64,000 nucleotides of DNA, taken from positions 28,254,501-28,318,500 of the forward strand of contig OX327695.1 of NCBI GenBank assembly GCA_946807835.1, written 5' to 3'. The notes below the pieces were generated by a model, which saw only the letters and a list, made by a program, of their open reading frames with translations, was not told where the DNA came from and made no database searches. This document shows, piece by piece, positions 36,245 through 46,849 of the stretch. Numbering within the stretch: the stretch's first letter is position 1; every line of letters begins with the position of its first letter. The position numbers and the translations under genes were made by a program. Source of the DNA: Ailanthus altissimus. Its lineage: Eukaryota; Streptophyta; Magnoliopsida; Sapindales; Simaroubaceae.

Positions 36245-37969
36245 GCATGTTTATTTATAATGTGTAAAGCGCTCTATCTTAATTCTAGTGAGAGTTTTTT
36301 AGAACAACCCAATTCACATAGTCACGACCCACGAGCATTCCTCATTCAAAGTAAGAATATTCTTATTTTAAACTCATTCAAAGTAAATACCATTCCTAAC
36401 GTCACACAAAAGAAACACTTCTACCATAGGAATGAGCGAAAATATATCTCCATAATATAAGTGTTAACCAAGTTACATAGTATTAGATTATTTTCACCTA
36501 TTGAACATCTTTTATAGGATCACCAATCACATAGGTTATGTTATTTCTATAGGTGACTCCCTTGTGGGTTTAAACACATTCCACTCGATAATTTAACAAA
36601 ATATTTTTCAAAAGTCTTATTTTATGATTTTCATCAAAAATATTTTATTTTTGGGATTTTATATAATTCTCATTTTATGTACAAATAGGTTCAAACGCAT
36701 TCCTTTAAATAATTTTATAATACTTTTCTCAAAAGTGTTGTATCTATGATTTTCCTTGAAAATATTTTTTTATGAAATTTTTTTATAATTTTTATTTTAT
36801 GTAGCATGCTAAACGAAACTCTCCAGTTGGCTGCATATATCCAATTTGAATTGGTCTTGAAAACTTTATCCTTAAACTTTATAAATTCCAAACAAAATTC
36901 CTTCCTCAAATAAAAGCATTAGTTTGGACAAGTATTATATACAACATAAGAATCCTTGATTTCAAAGAAATTATGAAAGAAGAAATATTAACACTTTTTA
37001 CTCAACATTCATTAATTCCTCACGCAATTTTATTTGAAAAATTTTATAAACTTGTATATTTTTTAAAAGCCCCACATTTTGAAGAATTTTGAGACTATTA
37101 TTTTACACATAGTATTAAATTTTTATCACAAATAATTAAACTATAATATCACTCAACAGAATAATTTCCTATAAATATGCTTATAATATGCAAATATATA
37201 ATACACACACTTTATGTGAAGCATTAAGATTATTGCATGCTAGGTCAACATTATTAGTTATAAACATTAGACATTAGAATAATTAAAGCATAACTAGGAA
37301 ACTCATTTTTTTCCTTCACCATAAAATTATAAGAACATTTATATCAATGTTGTTGCAATAAATCTATACAAAGGGTAATTTTACAGGGACACTTAAAGTA
37401 TACGTTGCTATCAATACGTGGTAGCGCACTAGTCTTGTAAAACTTGAGATTTATTATATTAAGTCGCTATTGCCAAATTTCTCAAAAACACAATATAAAA
37501 AATATATATTTTTAAAGAGTATATATATAATACACATATATAGAACATTTTTTTTTTATTTTTCTCTACTCCTTATTTTTTTCATCTCTTATTCACTCCC
37601 ATACGCTCACTTTCTAATAAAGGATTAGCACCTTTTATAGTGGTAGGTAATCTAAACATTAATAACTCAATAATTAATAAGAGTAATTTAATATATAATA
37701 ACTCTATATAATAAAAATATGTTTAAAAAGTAACTCCATAATAATAATAGTATTATAAATAAATATTTATAACTCTCTAATATTTAATATATATATATAT
37801 ATAAAACTCCTAAATAATAATAATATATAAATTTTGTAACTTTCACATTTAACCTAAATTTAATGGTTAATTAAAAATATTACAATCTTATGTAATGATA
37901 ATATTTTATTACTAATTACTATATGTAATTGTATTTTAAAAGGTTTTTAAAACCTTTTCTCCAACATGT

Positions 37970-37997
37970 ATGACCGCAGCTTGAGACCTGCATGGGC
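37970..37997 (+). pseudogene. tRNA-Ile 3'-half relic, second copy
   Basis: Same arrangement as at 27652: an LTR end CCAACA, then a tRNA-Ile T-arm and acceptor remnant (TTGAGACCTGCATGGGC). It came with the segmental duplication. Confidence 0.55.
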
Positions 37998-38124
37998 AAA
38001 AAATGCACATGTTTTTGTTTTTTTTTTTGGTGTGTGTTTTTTTTTTGGGTTTCATTTTAAATTGTTTAGCCAAATTTTTTTTTCCCATGGTTCACCTGAT
38101 CATCTAGTGCCAGTAGTTAACAAA

Positions 38125-38557
38125 TAATGGGGACTATATTGGGGGAATTGGTCCAGCCGACATGGAGGCGGTTTATAGTAGCATGCTGAGTAATTACAAA
38201 TCATGGGTGCAAGGCTTTGTACCGAGGGCCTTAGGTGGAGATATGCCAGAGGCGATTCAAGAATTCAGCAGGACCTTGTTCAACATGAGGCCTGACATAG
38301 CCGTGCATGTTGCAAGAGTGGCATTTGATGCGGATCTAAGGAACCAGCTACACCAAGTCAGGGTTCCAGTTTTTATTCTACAAACCGCAGTTGATCCCTC
38401 AGTGCCGCGCTCGGTTGCCGAGTATTTACGAGAGCATCTCGGCGGCCGCTCCTGGATCGTGCTTTTAAGGCATACGGAAGGACACTTACCTCATCTAAGT
38501 GCTCCTTCCGTCGTTGGCCCAGCTATTGAAAGTATCCTTCGCCAAAGGATTGATTAG
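38125..38557 (+). pseudogene. D14-like A', exon 2 only
   Basis: This is a copy of A exon 2 without promoter, exon 1, intron or the nucleophile Ser. An open frame of 131 codons starts at the Met equivalent to residue 143 of A (38162) and ends at the same stop. It differs from A at two residues in that span (Glu to Lys in SNYKSW, Arg to Ser in IESILR). It keeps the lid, the Asp and the His of the triad. By family knowledge it cannot be a working hydrolase alone. Exon 2 has changed less than its flanks, which suggests gene conversion with A or recent origin. Confidence 0.88.
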
Positions 38558-39445
38558 GGCCATGCCCTCATGGAAAATGTAACCAGGGCTCTGCTTTTTG
38601 TGCTCGATTATGTACAAGTCTCTGATCAATTAGTGTACAAACCATCATCTATTTGTATATTTATGTATTTTAATTGTTTAATGATCAATTAGTTTCTGGA
38701 TTGGAAGTCTCTGATCACAAGAGAAAGTAAAGAGCATGGATGTGTTTGATAAATTAATTATTAGTGTACTAGTCATGGATCTAATTATGAAAATAATTAA
38801 TGTGGTTTTCTATTTGTATAGTTTGATTATCTGGAATAAGTGTCTCTTCACTTCGTATCAATCTTGTTTTAAAATATGTGTGTATCTGTATCACTACTTG
38901 TAGTTCTAATTTGGCAAAGAGAATTCTCTGGCTCTGCACTCTAAGGTTTTCTAAAACAATAAATAAAAATATGTATACGTGTTCTTCCTGCTATTTTGGT
39001 TAAAAAATCACCAACCTTATCTATTATAGAATTCAGATTGTCTACGTTTACACTTCGCAATAAACTCACTATTTAACAAAAAAAAATACATTCTTATCTT
39101 TAATAGAATTTCGAATATGTGTGTTTATATGTCCATAGAATTCCGAATATATGTGTTTACATCTGCATTTTAATTGTAGAAAGTTTTTTTTTTTTAAAGA
39201 ATACAAGTATTATTGTTTCCACTAGGATTATAGTCCAAGTCTAATTTCTAGAAAGCTCATCAGAAGACTATCTTAGCAAGCACCTGAGGTTCTACTCCAC
39301 AAGAGAACGTCTTCAGCCAAAGACTTTATCCCAAGAAGCAAAATCTATAGTTATCATGATTTTTTACATTTTTATTGTAAAAATATTATTTAATAGCGTA
39401 TTTAAGTAAATTGATTATGCTAGATGAAGTAGATATAGATTCACA

Positions 39446-39809
39446 TGTTAGGGGATTAGGCCAATAGTTTAATATTCAACTTAAAAGACTAGCTTATTAG
39501 ATAGTGTGGTCATTCTCTTTATAAACTCTTTTATCTTCCTACTCTTTTTCTATATGGGAAAACAACTCAATAATTCTCCCATCGAATGAAATCTCCACCG
39601 CTAGTGGGAGTAACACCGGGGTTTCGTTTGACACACTGAGTGTCCAGCATACTTTTTAAACCTCAGAACCTGACTCTAATACCATTGTTAAGGGATTGGG
39701 TCGAGGGTCCAACATTCAACCTAAAAGACTAACTTATTAAGTGATGTAACCTTTTTCTTTATAAACTTTTTTATCTTCCCACTCATTTTTCATATGGGAC
39801 AACAACTCA
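39446..39809 (-). mobile_element. TRIM (miniature LTR retrotransposon), 364 bp
   Basis: Two 124-bp terminal direct repeats (39446-39569 and 39686-39809) begin TGTTARGGGATT and end ACAACTCA. Next to the right repeat the reverse strand reads TGGTATTAGAGTCAGG, a tRNA-iMet-type primer-binding site, so the element lies on the reverse strand. The interior is about 116 bp and non-coding. It is absent from the corresponding place in copy I, so it inserted after the duplication or was lost there. I found no convincing target-site duplication. Confidence 0.78.
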
Positions 39810-40588
39810 GTGTAACATTGAATAGAAACCATTATAATTTTGCCTTTGTTTATGTTTGTCTTATTTTTATTAATTTTGAATAAGTTTGAAGCTCTCAAAG
39901 CCTAATACATACCAAAGAGAGATTGTTTTAGCCCATCATTTTAAGAGATCATTTTGTTGTTTATAAGAATAACAAATTTAATTCGTGTGCCTAGGATCTC
40001 CAAAAATCTAAAGTTAACAACTATATATCTCAAATCTCAATATTATAATATTATAAATCAGTACAATATCAACTTTCTGCAATCGAAAAAAAAAACTTAC
40101 AACTAAAAAAAATTATAAATATCCCTCTTAGACAATTAGAGGAACTTCGACCCGATTCAAATGCAACACCTTGATAATTAAAGTGCTGTCACCAATCATT
40201 GTGCCACAAGAGTGGTTGGCAAATATTTTTTTCTTATTTTTGGTCACAAAATTATGTTCTTTTCCTATTCTTCATTTGGCTTTGAGTAAATAAGAACCTA
40301 ATTTAAATCATCTTTTTTATATATGCTTGTTAACGATCATATATTATCTATCTTAGTTTACAGGTAAAGGAGAGGGTTAGGCCCATAGTTTGTAACTCCC
40401 TAGTTTTGAAGTTGGACTTTATATCGGCACCTCTCTGCTGGGTGAAAGTCTAGTATATTTTCGGTAAACATTTTCTCAATCCACTTAAGTTATATATACT
40501 TATCAATTAATTATAAAAAGTTAATAAATACGTGATTTGAATTGAATGGAATAAGCATTATATTGACCGCAGTCATAACTTTTCTTTT

Positions 40589-40613
40589 AATATATATATA
40601 TATATATATATAT
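40589..40613. repeat. (TA)n microsatellite
   Basis: About 12 uninterrupted TA units in the spacer upstream of B'. Copy I has a T run at the same place. Confidence 0.9.
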
Positions 40614-41247
40614 TTCAAATTTGAGAGAATACACAAGATCAACCATTCAGGTACAGACATCTTACATCTATTCTAAGACTACTTCAAACAAGCTCCCAAC
40701 ATAAACCTAACTATTCTATATCAATATCTTAAAAAAAAAATTGTTAAAGAACCTTAGGCTTAATGTGCTTTTGTCTCCATTGAAAGCTGTCAGCCCATAA
40801 CTCAAATAAAAAGGAAATTACTATACAAAATTTAATCTAAAGATACATGCGACTGGTAACATGTGAATGAAACTTGACTGAGCAAATCAGATTGCAAGCT
40901 AGCCCTACAGTGACCCTCCACTCGTGCCAGTGACAGTCCTAAGGAATCCCTTTGTCCCCAAAGCTAGCTACTGATCATCATATATTTTCTATGAATTTGT
41001 ACGTAATTCATGCTTGGTCAAAATATATTATTTGTTATCTGTGCTTCCATTACCTAATTAAACGCTGATTCCTTTTGCAAACTAGGCAGACATGTCTGTC
41101 ACTTGACATTCATACGGACTAATCGAAGCACTAGCTCCCCAGCACGTTGAGCAGCACTGAAACATACCAAACCTAGCATCAACACTCAATATCTCCTCTC
41201 TCTTTGCGTCATCACTCAATATCTCTTTACTCTTGGCTCCAAATTAA

Positions 41248-41580
41248 ATGGACGGCCAATCTTTGTTAGAAGCTCTCCATGTCAGGGTACAAGGAGAAGG
41301 TCCGATGAATGTCGTTCTTTCAGACGGACTTGGTACCGAGAAATGCGCCTGGAATTGATGCAGCGGATATCAAATCTCACTCATGGAGAACTATAAAGCA
41401 TGGGTGCAAGGCCTTGCATCAATGGCAATAAGTAGAGATTTGCTTGCGGCCGTTCAAAAATTTAGCAGGACCTTGTTCAATATGAGACCAGACATAGGCC
41501 TGCATGTCACAAGAGTCGCATTTGCAACCAATACGAGGCACCTGCTATTTCTAGTATCACGAGTCAGCCTTAGTTATTGA
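41248..41580 (+). pseudogene. D14-like pseudogene B'
   Basis: It keeps an ATG (41248) and reads MDGQSLLEALHVRVQGEGPM and on to CAWN before a stop at codon 37, where the shared internal deletion joins exon 1 to exon 2. HGxG reads DGLG. A downstream frame (41383-41580) resembles exon 2 up to [20 protein letters not shown] and then diverges. The nucleophile, Asp and His of the triad are missing. Confidence 0.85.
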
Positions 41581-41734
41581 CTAAAAAAAATAGCTTATTA
41601 GATAATATCTTTTATTAATTATATATACGTAAAACTCACATGATTCATTTTAATTTATTTCATTAATTTTCATATTTTATCCAATCAATGTTTGCATACC
41701 ACATCAATTTATATTTTTTTTTTCCAACAACTAG

Positions 41735-42370
41735 ATAACTGCCTCCCACAATTGGAGAAAATAAAATTATCCTAACCTCTGCTAAAGTTCAAACTTCTAA
41801 CTTACTAATAATTGTCACAATCTCCCAACAACTAGATAACTATCACAATTGAATAATTATCTCGAACTACATACTACCAATAATTGTCACAATTAGATAA
41901 CGGTCTCTCAACAATTAGATAATTACCTCTCAAAACGGGAGGAAATAAAACTATCATAAACTCTTAACCTATCAATAATTATCACAATTAGATAACAGTC
42001 TCCCAATAATTAGATAACTGTCACAATTGAATAACTACCTCTCACAACTAGAGAAAATAGAACTATCTTGACCTCTTTCAAATTTAAAACTGCTAATCTA
42101 CCAATAATTGTAACAATTAATTACGGTCTCCTAACAACTAAATAACTGTCATAATTAGATAACGAGAAAATAAAACTATCTTGAATTCCTAACCTACCAA
42201 TAATTGTCACAATTGGATAACAATCTCTTAACAATTAGATAATCGTCATAATTAGATAACTACCACAATTGAATAACTAGCTCTCACAATTGAAAAAAAA
42301 TAAAACTATATTCACCTTTGTCAAAGTTCAAACTTCTAACATGCCAAAGTTCGAACCCTAACCTAGACTA
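41735..42370. repeat. Degenerate minisatellite around 'attgtcacaattagataac'
   Basis: The phrases ATTGTCACAATTAGATAAC, TCCCAACAATTAGATAACTG, TACCTCTCACAATTGGAGAA and ACCTCTGTCAAAGTTCAAAC recur in a loosely tandem order four to five times. Sequences of the same family appear in reverse orientation at 1735-2065. Confidence 0.6.
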
Positions 42371-45205
42371 GCAAATGTACAAATTTTACCACTTGAGCAT
42401 TGCATAAGCAACCTAATATTAATTAGACTTTTAACTCTTTTCTTGTGTCAATTAGCTTGAATGACCGCTAAGCGTTGGCCTCTTCTCGATCAATACCTCA
42501 TCATATTACTCGTTATATCATATTTTCTCCTTGGAATGCATATTCAACTCTAATTCCATACTGCAGTACTTTTAAACAAAATCTGTGAAGAAACTTCTTT
42601 TCAAGGTATATTTGTATCAAGCTTGGATTCAAGCAGTGCTTGAAGTTTCTTCAGATAATCAAATATAGAACAGTACTAACATTAGTTGCGATTGTATTAG
42701 TCATTGTTTTTAAACTAATCAAATCTTTTTTTTATTTATATTATGGTAACATAATTATGGTAAATATGAAATACTAAATAAAGTTATATGATTGGTTTAA
42801 AAGTATCGACTTACAAAATTGCAACTATGCACTCTTCTTAAATATAAGAATATTATTATTTAATAAAAAATAGATCAGTTGTTTCCACATGTATAATAAA
42901 TTTGGCTACATTTAACATTATTTTACAGATAAAATCCCAGATCTGGTCTAAATATAGAATATTTAAAATAAATTTTCATAACTTTTAAGGGGTATTCTTC
43001 ATTTTTTAAGGGATGTTATTTAAATTTTACAAAATTATAAGGACCCAAAACAATCTAGGTTAATTACTTGCAGTTTCATAATATCTCTAGGGACCTCAAT
43101 GCAAATGTTATTTTTCTAAAAGGTTGAAATGGACCAGTTCCATTTATAGTAAAGGAAGAAGCATCGTATATGGTAAAACGAATAGTCAAAAGAGATCGAT
43201 TTCTAATCCCATGATCAATATTTCACTTCTTTTCTCTTTCAAATACTTTTTAGTTCCAATTTTGTTGAATCTATCTGATCTTATACATCACGTGTGCTGT
43301 CGTTAGGAAAATTATTAATTTAACCTTTGAATTTATTTTTTATCAAAAATAGAAAATGATAAAAGTCAAGAAGAGATAAATAAATAAGTGAAAAATAATG
43401 ATTTGAAAAGATGTGACATAGAATATGTTGCACGTACCCTAAACTTTTAGAGGTTCTAATTTGGACATATAGTATTAAAATCGCGCATATGATATATCGA
43501 ATAAAAATTTTGGATGAATTTGTACAACTTGTTCATCTTAATACAATAAAGCATTTGGATGATATCAAAATTCTATCATTCAGACCTTGAAAACAAGCAG
43601 TTAATTAAAGCTGGTCTTAGTCCTTTTTTTTTTTAAATTTCTAAGCAATTTTTTAGATTTTTACTATTTTTTTTCTAAAAGTCATATTTGAATTCCTTTT
43701 TTAAATTTCTTTATTTTTATTAAGATTATTTAATTATGTCATATATATACCTATTTCGATCATTTTGGGTTAACTTTGTTTTTAAGGTATTTAAGAACAT
43801 TGAATTCCTAAATTGTCATTCATTGTTCTTATAATAAAAAAAAGTTCTTTTTGAGAACATGTGTTTTTTTTCCCATTGGTTTCAATCCGTCAACGATGAT
43901 AAAAAAATGCAGAAAAATTTTATTAAAAAAAAACTGATTTTTTTATGCAGAAAAATGAGAAAAGGCTAGTTAAATTTTCACTCGTATTACTACATATAAC
44001 TCATCAATTTTAATATGCATATACAATAAAATCTTGTCACATGTCGTCAATTTTTTCTCTCATCTATCCTAATAATTATTATAATTATTATGAGCCCTAA
44101 TCTATTTAATTAGTAAAATCTTTTGTAGTGATATAAGTAATTTAGGGTTTGAATTTTACTCACATGAGTTTTGGGTGATGGAAAAGATATGGTTTCATTT
44201 CATTCATATAATAAATAATACTATATATACAAATTCTCATATAAATTCTTGTTACATAAATTAATGTGGTACGAAGATAATGTATAAGTGAAAATAAAGA
44301 ATAGATTAAATTAGTTAAAGAGATAACACATTTGCATTAAAATAATTTACATAAGAGTTTATACATGTAATACCACTCTTATACAATATTTTAAGGGAAA
44401 ATTAAAAAAAGAAAAAAGAAAATTGGACATTTCAAACTCCAATTAAATTGAAATCAATTTGAATTCATATGTCTAATATATATAAGTATCACGTCTCAAA
44501 TCTTAATTTTAAATTTTAACTATCAAATTATTACAATAGAATTAATTAAATAACTCTCTTAAATAATAAGGAGACTAAATAACTCTCTCAAACAATTAGA
44601 GTGACTAAATTAATTTCTTAATCATGAAAGAAACTAAGATTACCATGAACTCTGTAGAGTTCAAATACCTAATCTAAATCAAAAAAATTCTTAATCTAAA
44701 TTAAAAAGTACACGAACTTTGTTATTGAGACAAACATTTGAATGCATCTATATAAGATCTTTAAAAGAAAAACATCATCCACTCGCAATTTAACAAAGAG
44801 TACTCACAAATTATAAGATATTTCGAAGTCACGAAAAGAGTTTCTTTATGAATAGTTTTTGTTTCAGTTTATCTTGACTTTTATCAAATTTTTATAAAAT
44901 TACATTCATTGTAATTTAATCCCTTTTTACAGTGAGTAAAATTCATGTATTCTTTTTTACTTTTCTATTCTTAAATCTTAATTATCATTTTTAGTTTCCA
45001 GGGACTGGTAAATACTCTTAGGCCATGTTTTTCTTTTATTTTTTTTCCATAAAAATTAAATTAACCCATTCTTGCTTCTAACAACTTGTTTCTGAATTTG
45101 TATATGTTTCTTCCACTTTCCTTCCTTTCAACTTTTATGTTTCTTTCACTTTCAATGAAAAAAAATAAAAATTTTGAAGGCCATGGCTGACCAATTCAGT
45201 AGGCT
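42371..45205. other. AT-rich intergenic DNA
   Basis: No gene is supported. A 60-codon frame at 43124 has no recognisable motif. Confidence 0.6.
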
Positions 45206-45352
45206 TTTTGAAAAATTGACTGAACCTTCAATGTTGTCATTACTTCAAGTCTATAATTTGAGCATATTTCGTATCTCATAATTTTGAAAAATTGACTGAA
45301 CCTTCATTGTTGTCATTACTTCAAGTCTATAATTTGAGCATATTTCGTATCT
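45206..45352. repeat. Recent two-copy tandem duplication, unit 76 bp
   Basis: The unit starting TTTTGAAAAATTGACTGAAC occurs at 45206 and 45282. Over the shared length I see a single substitution (CAATG against CATTG), so the duplication is young or kept homogeneous. Confidence 0.88.
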
Positions 45353-46022
45353 TTATTATGAGAAATGCTATAATATGAAAGCAATATCTTCATAACCCAT
45401 CAAATTATTAATTCGTTATAGTCATAAAATTCTCTATCTAATCTCTCAAATTTTAAGTGATAGTTCTCAAATTCCATCAAATTATTACAATCCATGTAAT
45501 TATTATTTTAACTCACAAGGTAAAATAAATATCAACTAAAGACAGTAAATTCCTCAGATTAAACCTTGTACTATGCCTTTTGAAATGAAAAATAAATAGC
45601 ACACTGAATTTCGAGCCATATGCTTTGTGTTTTATACAAATTTGCTCGGACATGGAAAAGCTCTCCATTATGTTAGCTCTGCTCTTTCTCAGCTAACATC
45701 TAATTCTCAGTACTCCTCCCACTAGTGAAACCCAAACTTTTTCCAAGGATCCAACCCCCAATAATTCAACACAAATTTATTAGTGACTCAGCAGCCCGTC
45801 CATGTGAATTCATTTTCATATATAGGTTACAAACAAATAATTAACCTAGCAATATAGCAGTGAATTTCTTGCCTGCTCCCACAAGTAAAAAAGAAATTTA
45901 TTATATCCGAATGATACTTATAAAACTGATTCAGACAACATATAATTGATCCCACAAATTTGAGGTGATTAGATGGGTGATCTTTTTATCACTCAATTAA
46001 ATGGATCTGATGCTTCACTTGT

Positions 46023-46030
46023 TATAAATA
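46023..46030 (+). promoter_or_regulatory. TATA box of the receiver-domain gene
   Basis: TATAAATA lies about 126 bp upstream of the chosen start codon. A short upstream frame MNCQY at 46050-46067 lies close to the expected transcript start and may or may not be transcribed. Confidence 0.6.
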
Positions 46031-46148
46031 CCCAAGAGCCCCAGAGAGAATGAATTGCCAATACTAGCTACTCCTTCTCAGCACTATAAGTTTAGGAATC
46101 TAGCAAATACGAAATTCAATCCCTATATATCCTACTTTGGAGATTAAG

Positions 46149-46847
46149 ATGTCGATTTGCAGGGAGAAAGAATCAATCCCAAAAGAAGTTCATGAGCCTG
46201 TCATCATCATCAGCACTCCAACTGATGATAATCATCAAGGCTGTGGTTCATGTGAAGTCCTGAAAGCTGACGATGATCATCAGGAAGAGAAAAAAGGCCT
46301 TGAAGGCCTGAGCGTTCTGCTTGTGGAAGATAACTTAACGCTCCAGAAAGTCGGAAAGAAAATGCTCGAGAAACTTGGTGCCACTGTCACTGTCGCTAGT
46401 GATGGCATCCAAGCCCTTGCTGCCTTTAACTGGACGCTCAGTGCAGTGAATTTGGAGAGTACTGCTAATGCCCCTCACTTTGACTTGATTCTCATGGATT
46501 GTCAGGTAATTAAGAAACCGGATTAATTTCTTTTAACCTGAAGCTATGCCTAAATATATTATGTGAGGAATATTAATGTTTCTAAGCAGATGCCAAACAT
46601 GAATGGTTACAAAGCCACAATAGAAATCAGGAAGGCGGAAGCAGAAGCTAAGACGGGCATGATGGGTGTTCCCATTGTGGCATTCACAGCTCTTGCACCA
46701 GAAGAAAATGCAGAAGCGTGCTTCGAGGCCGGCATGGATGCTTATGTTAGAAAGCCAGCGGCCCCAGAGGTCATGGCGTCAGCCATTGTTGAAGCAATCA
46801 ACCAGAAGCGTCTCAAATTTGCAATTGAAGCAGAAGCCATGAGGTGA
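46149..46847 (+). CDS. Stand-alone response-regulator receiver protein
   Basis: Exons 46149-46505 and 46590-46847, with an 84-bp phase-0 GT-AG intron, encode 204 aa. I chose the first ATG (46149); the four codons before it lack an ATG. A non-conserved acidic N-terminus of about 50 residues precedes one CheY-type receiver domain (about 52-190). The acid pair is Glu60-Asp61 in LLVEDN, the phosphoacceptor Asp117 in LILMDCQMP, the conserved Thr152 in VAFTA and Lys174 in VRKP. Such domains receive a phosphoryl group from a His-containing phosphotransfer protein. There is no GARP/MYB DNA-binding domain, so it is not a type-B regulator. The MDCQMPNMNGY block looks more like the receiver of hybrid histidine kinases (CKI1-type) than type-A ARRs. 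A dedicated cytokinin role is not shown. Confidence 0.82.
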
Positions 46848-46849
46848 AG

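Larger units (their letters stand above)
36245..41625. repeat. Segmental duplication copy II (A' and B')
   Basis: Collinear with 25930-32265. Relative to copy I it lacks about 1.38 kb (the equivalent of 27808-29185) carrying the A promoter, exon 1 and most of the intron; the junction lies near 38117. It has gained a TRIM element at 39446-39809. The block includes the non-coding LTR element (to 37966), a tRNA-Ile relic (37970-37997), A' and B'. Confidence 0.82.

Noticed and set aside
46050..46067. Five-codon upstream open frame before the receiver gene
   Set aside because: It lies about 20-25 bp after the TATA box, so it may be upstream of the transcript start. Not called without transcript data.
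46137..46148. Start of the receiver gene at 46137
   Set aside because: The codon there is TTG, not ATG. The first in-frame ATG is at 46149, so the 12 bp upstream were left out.
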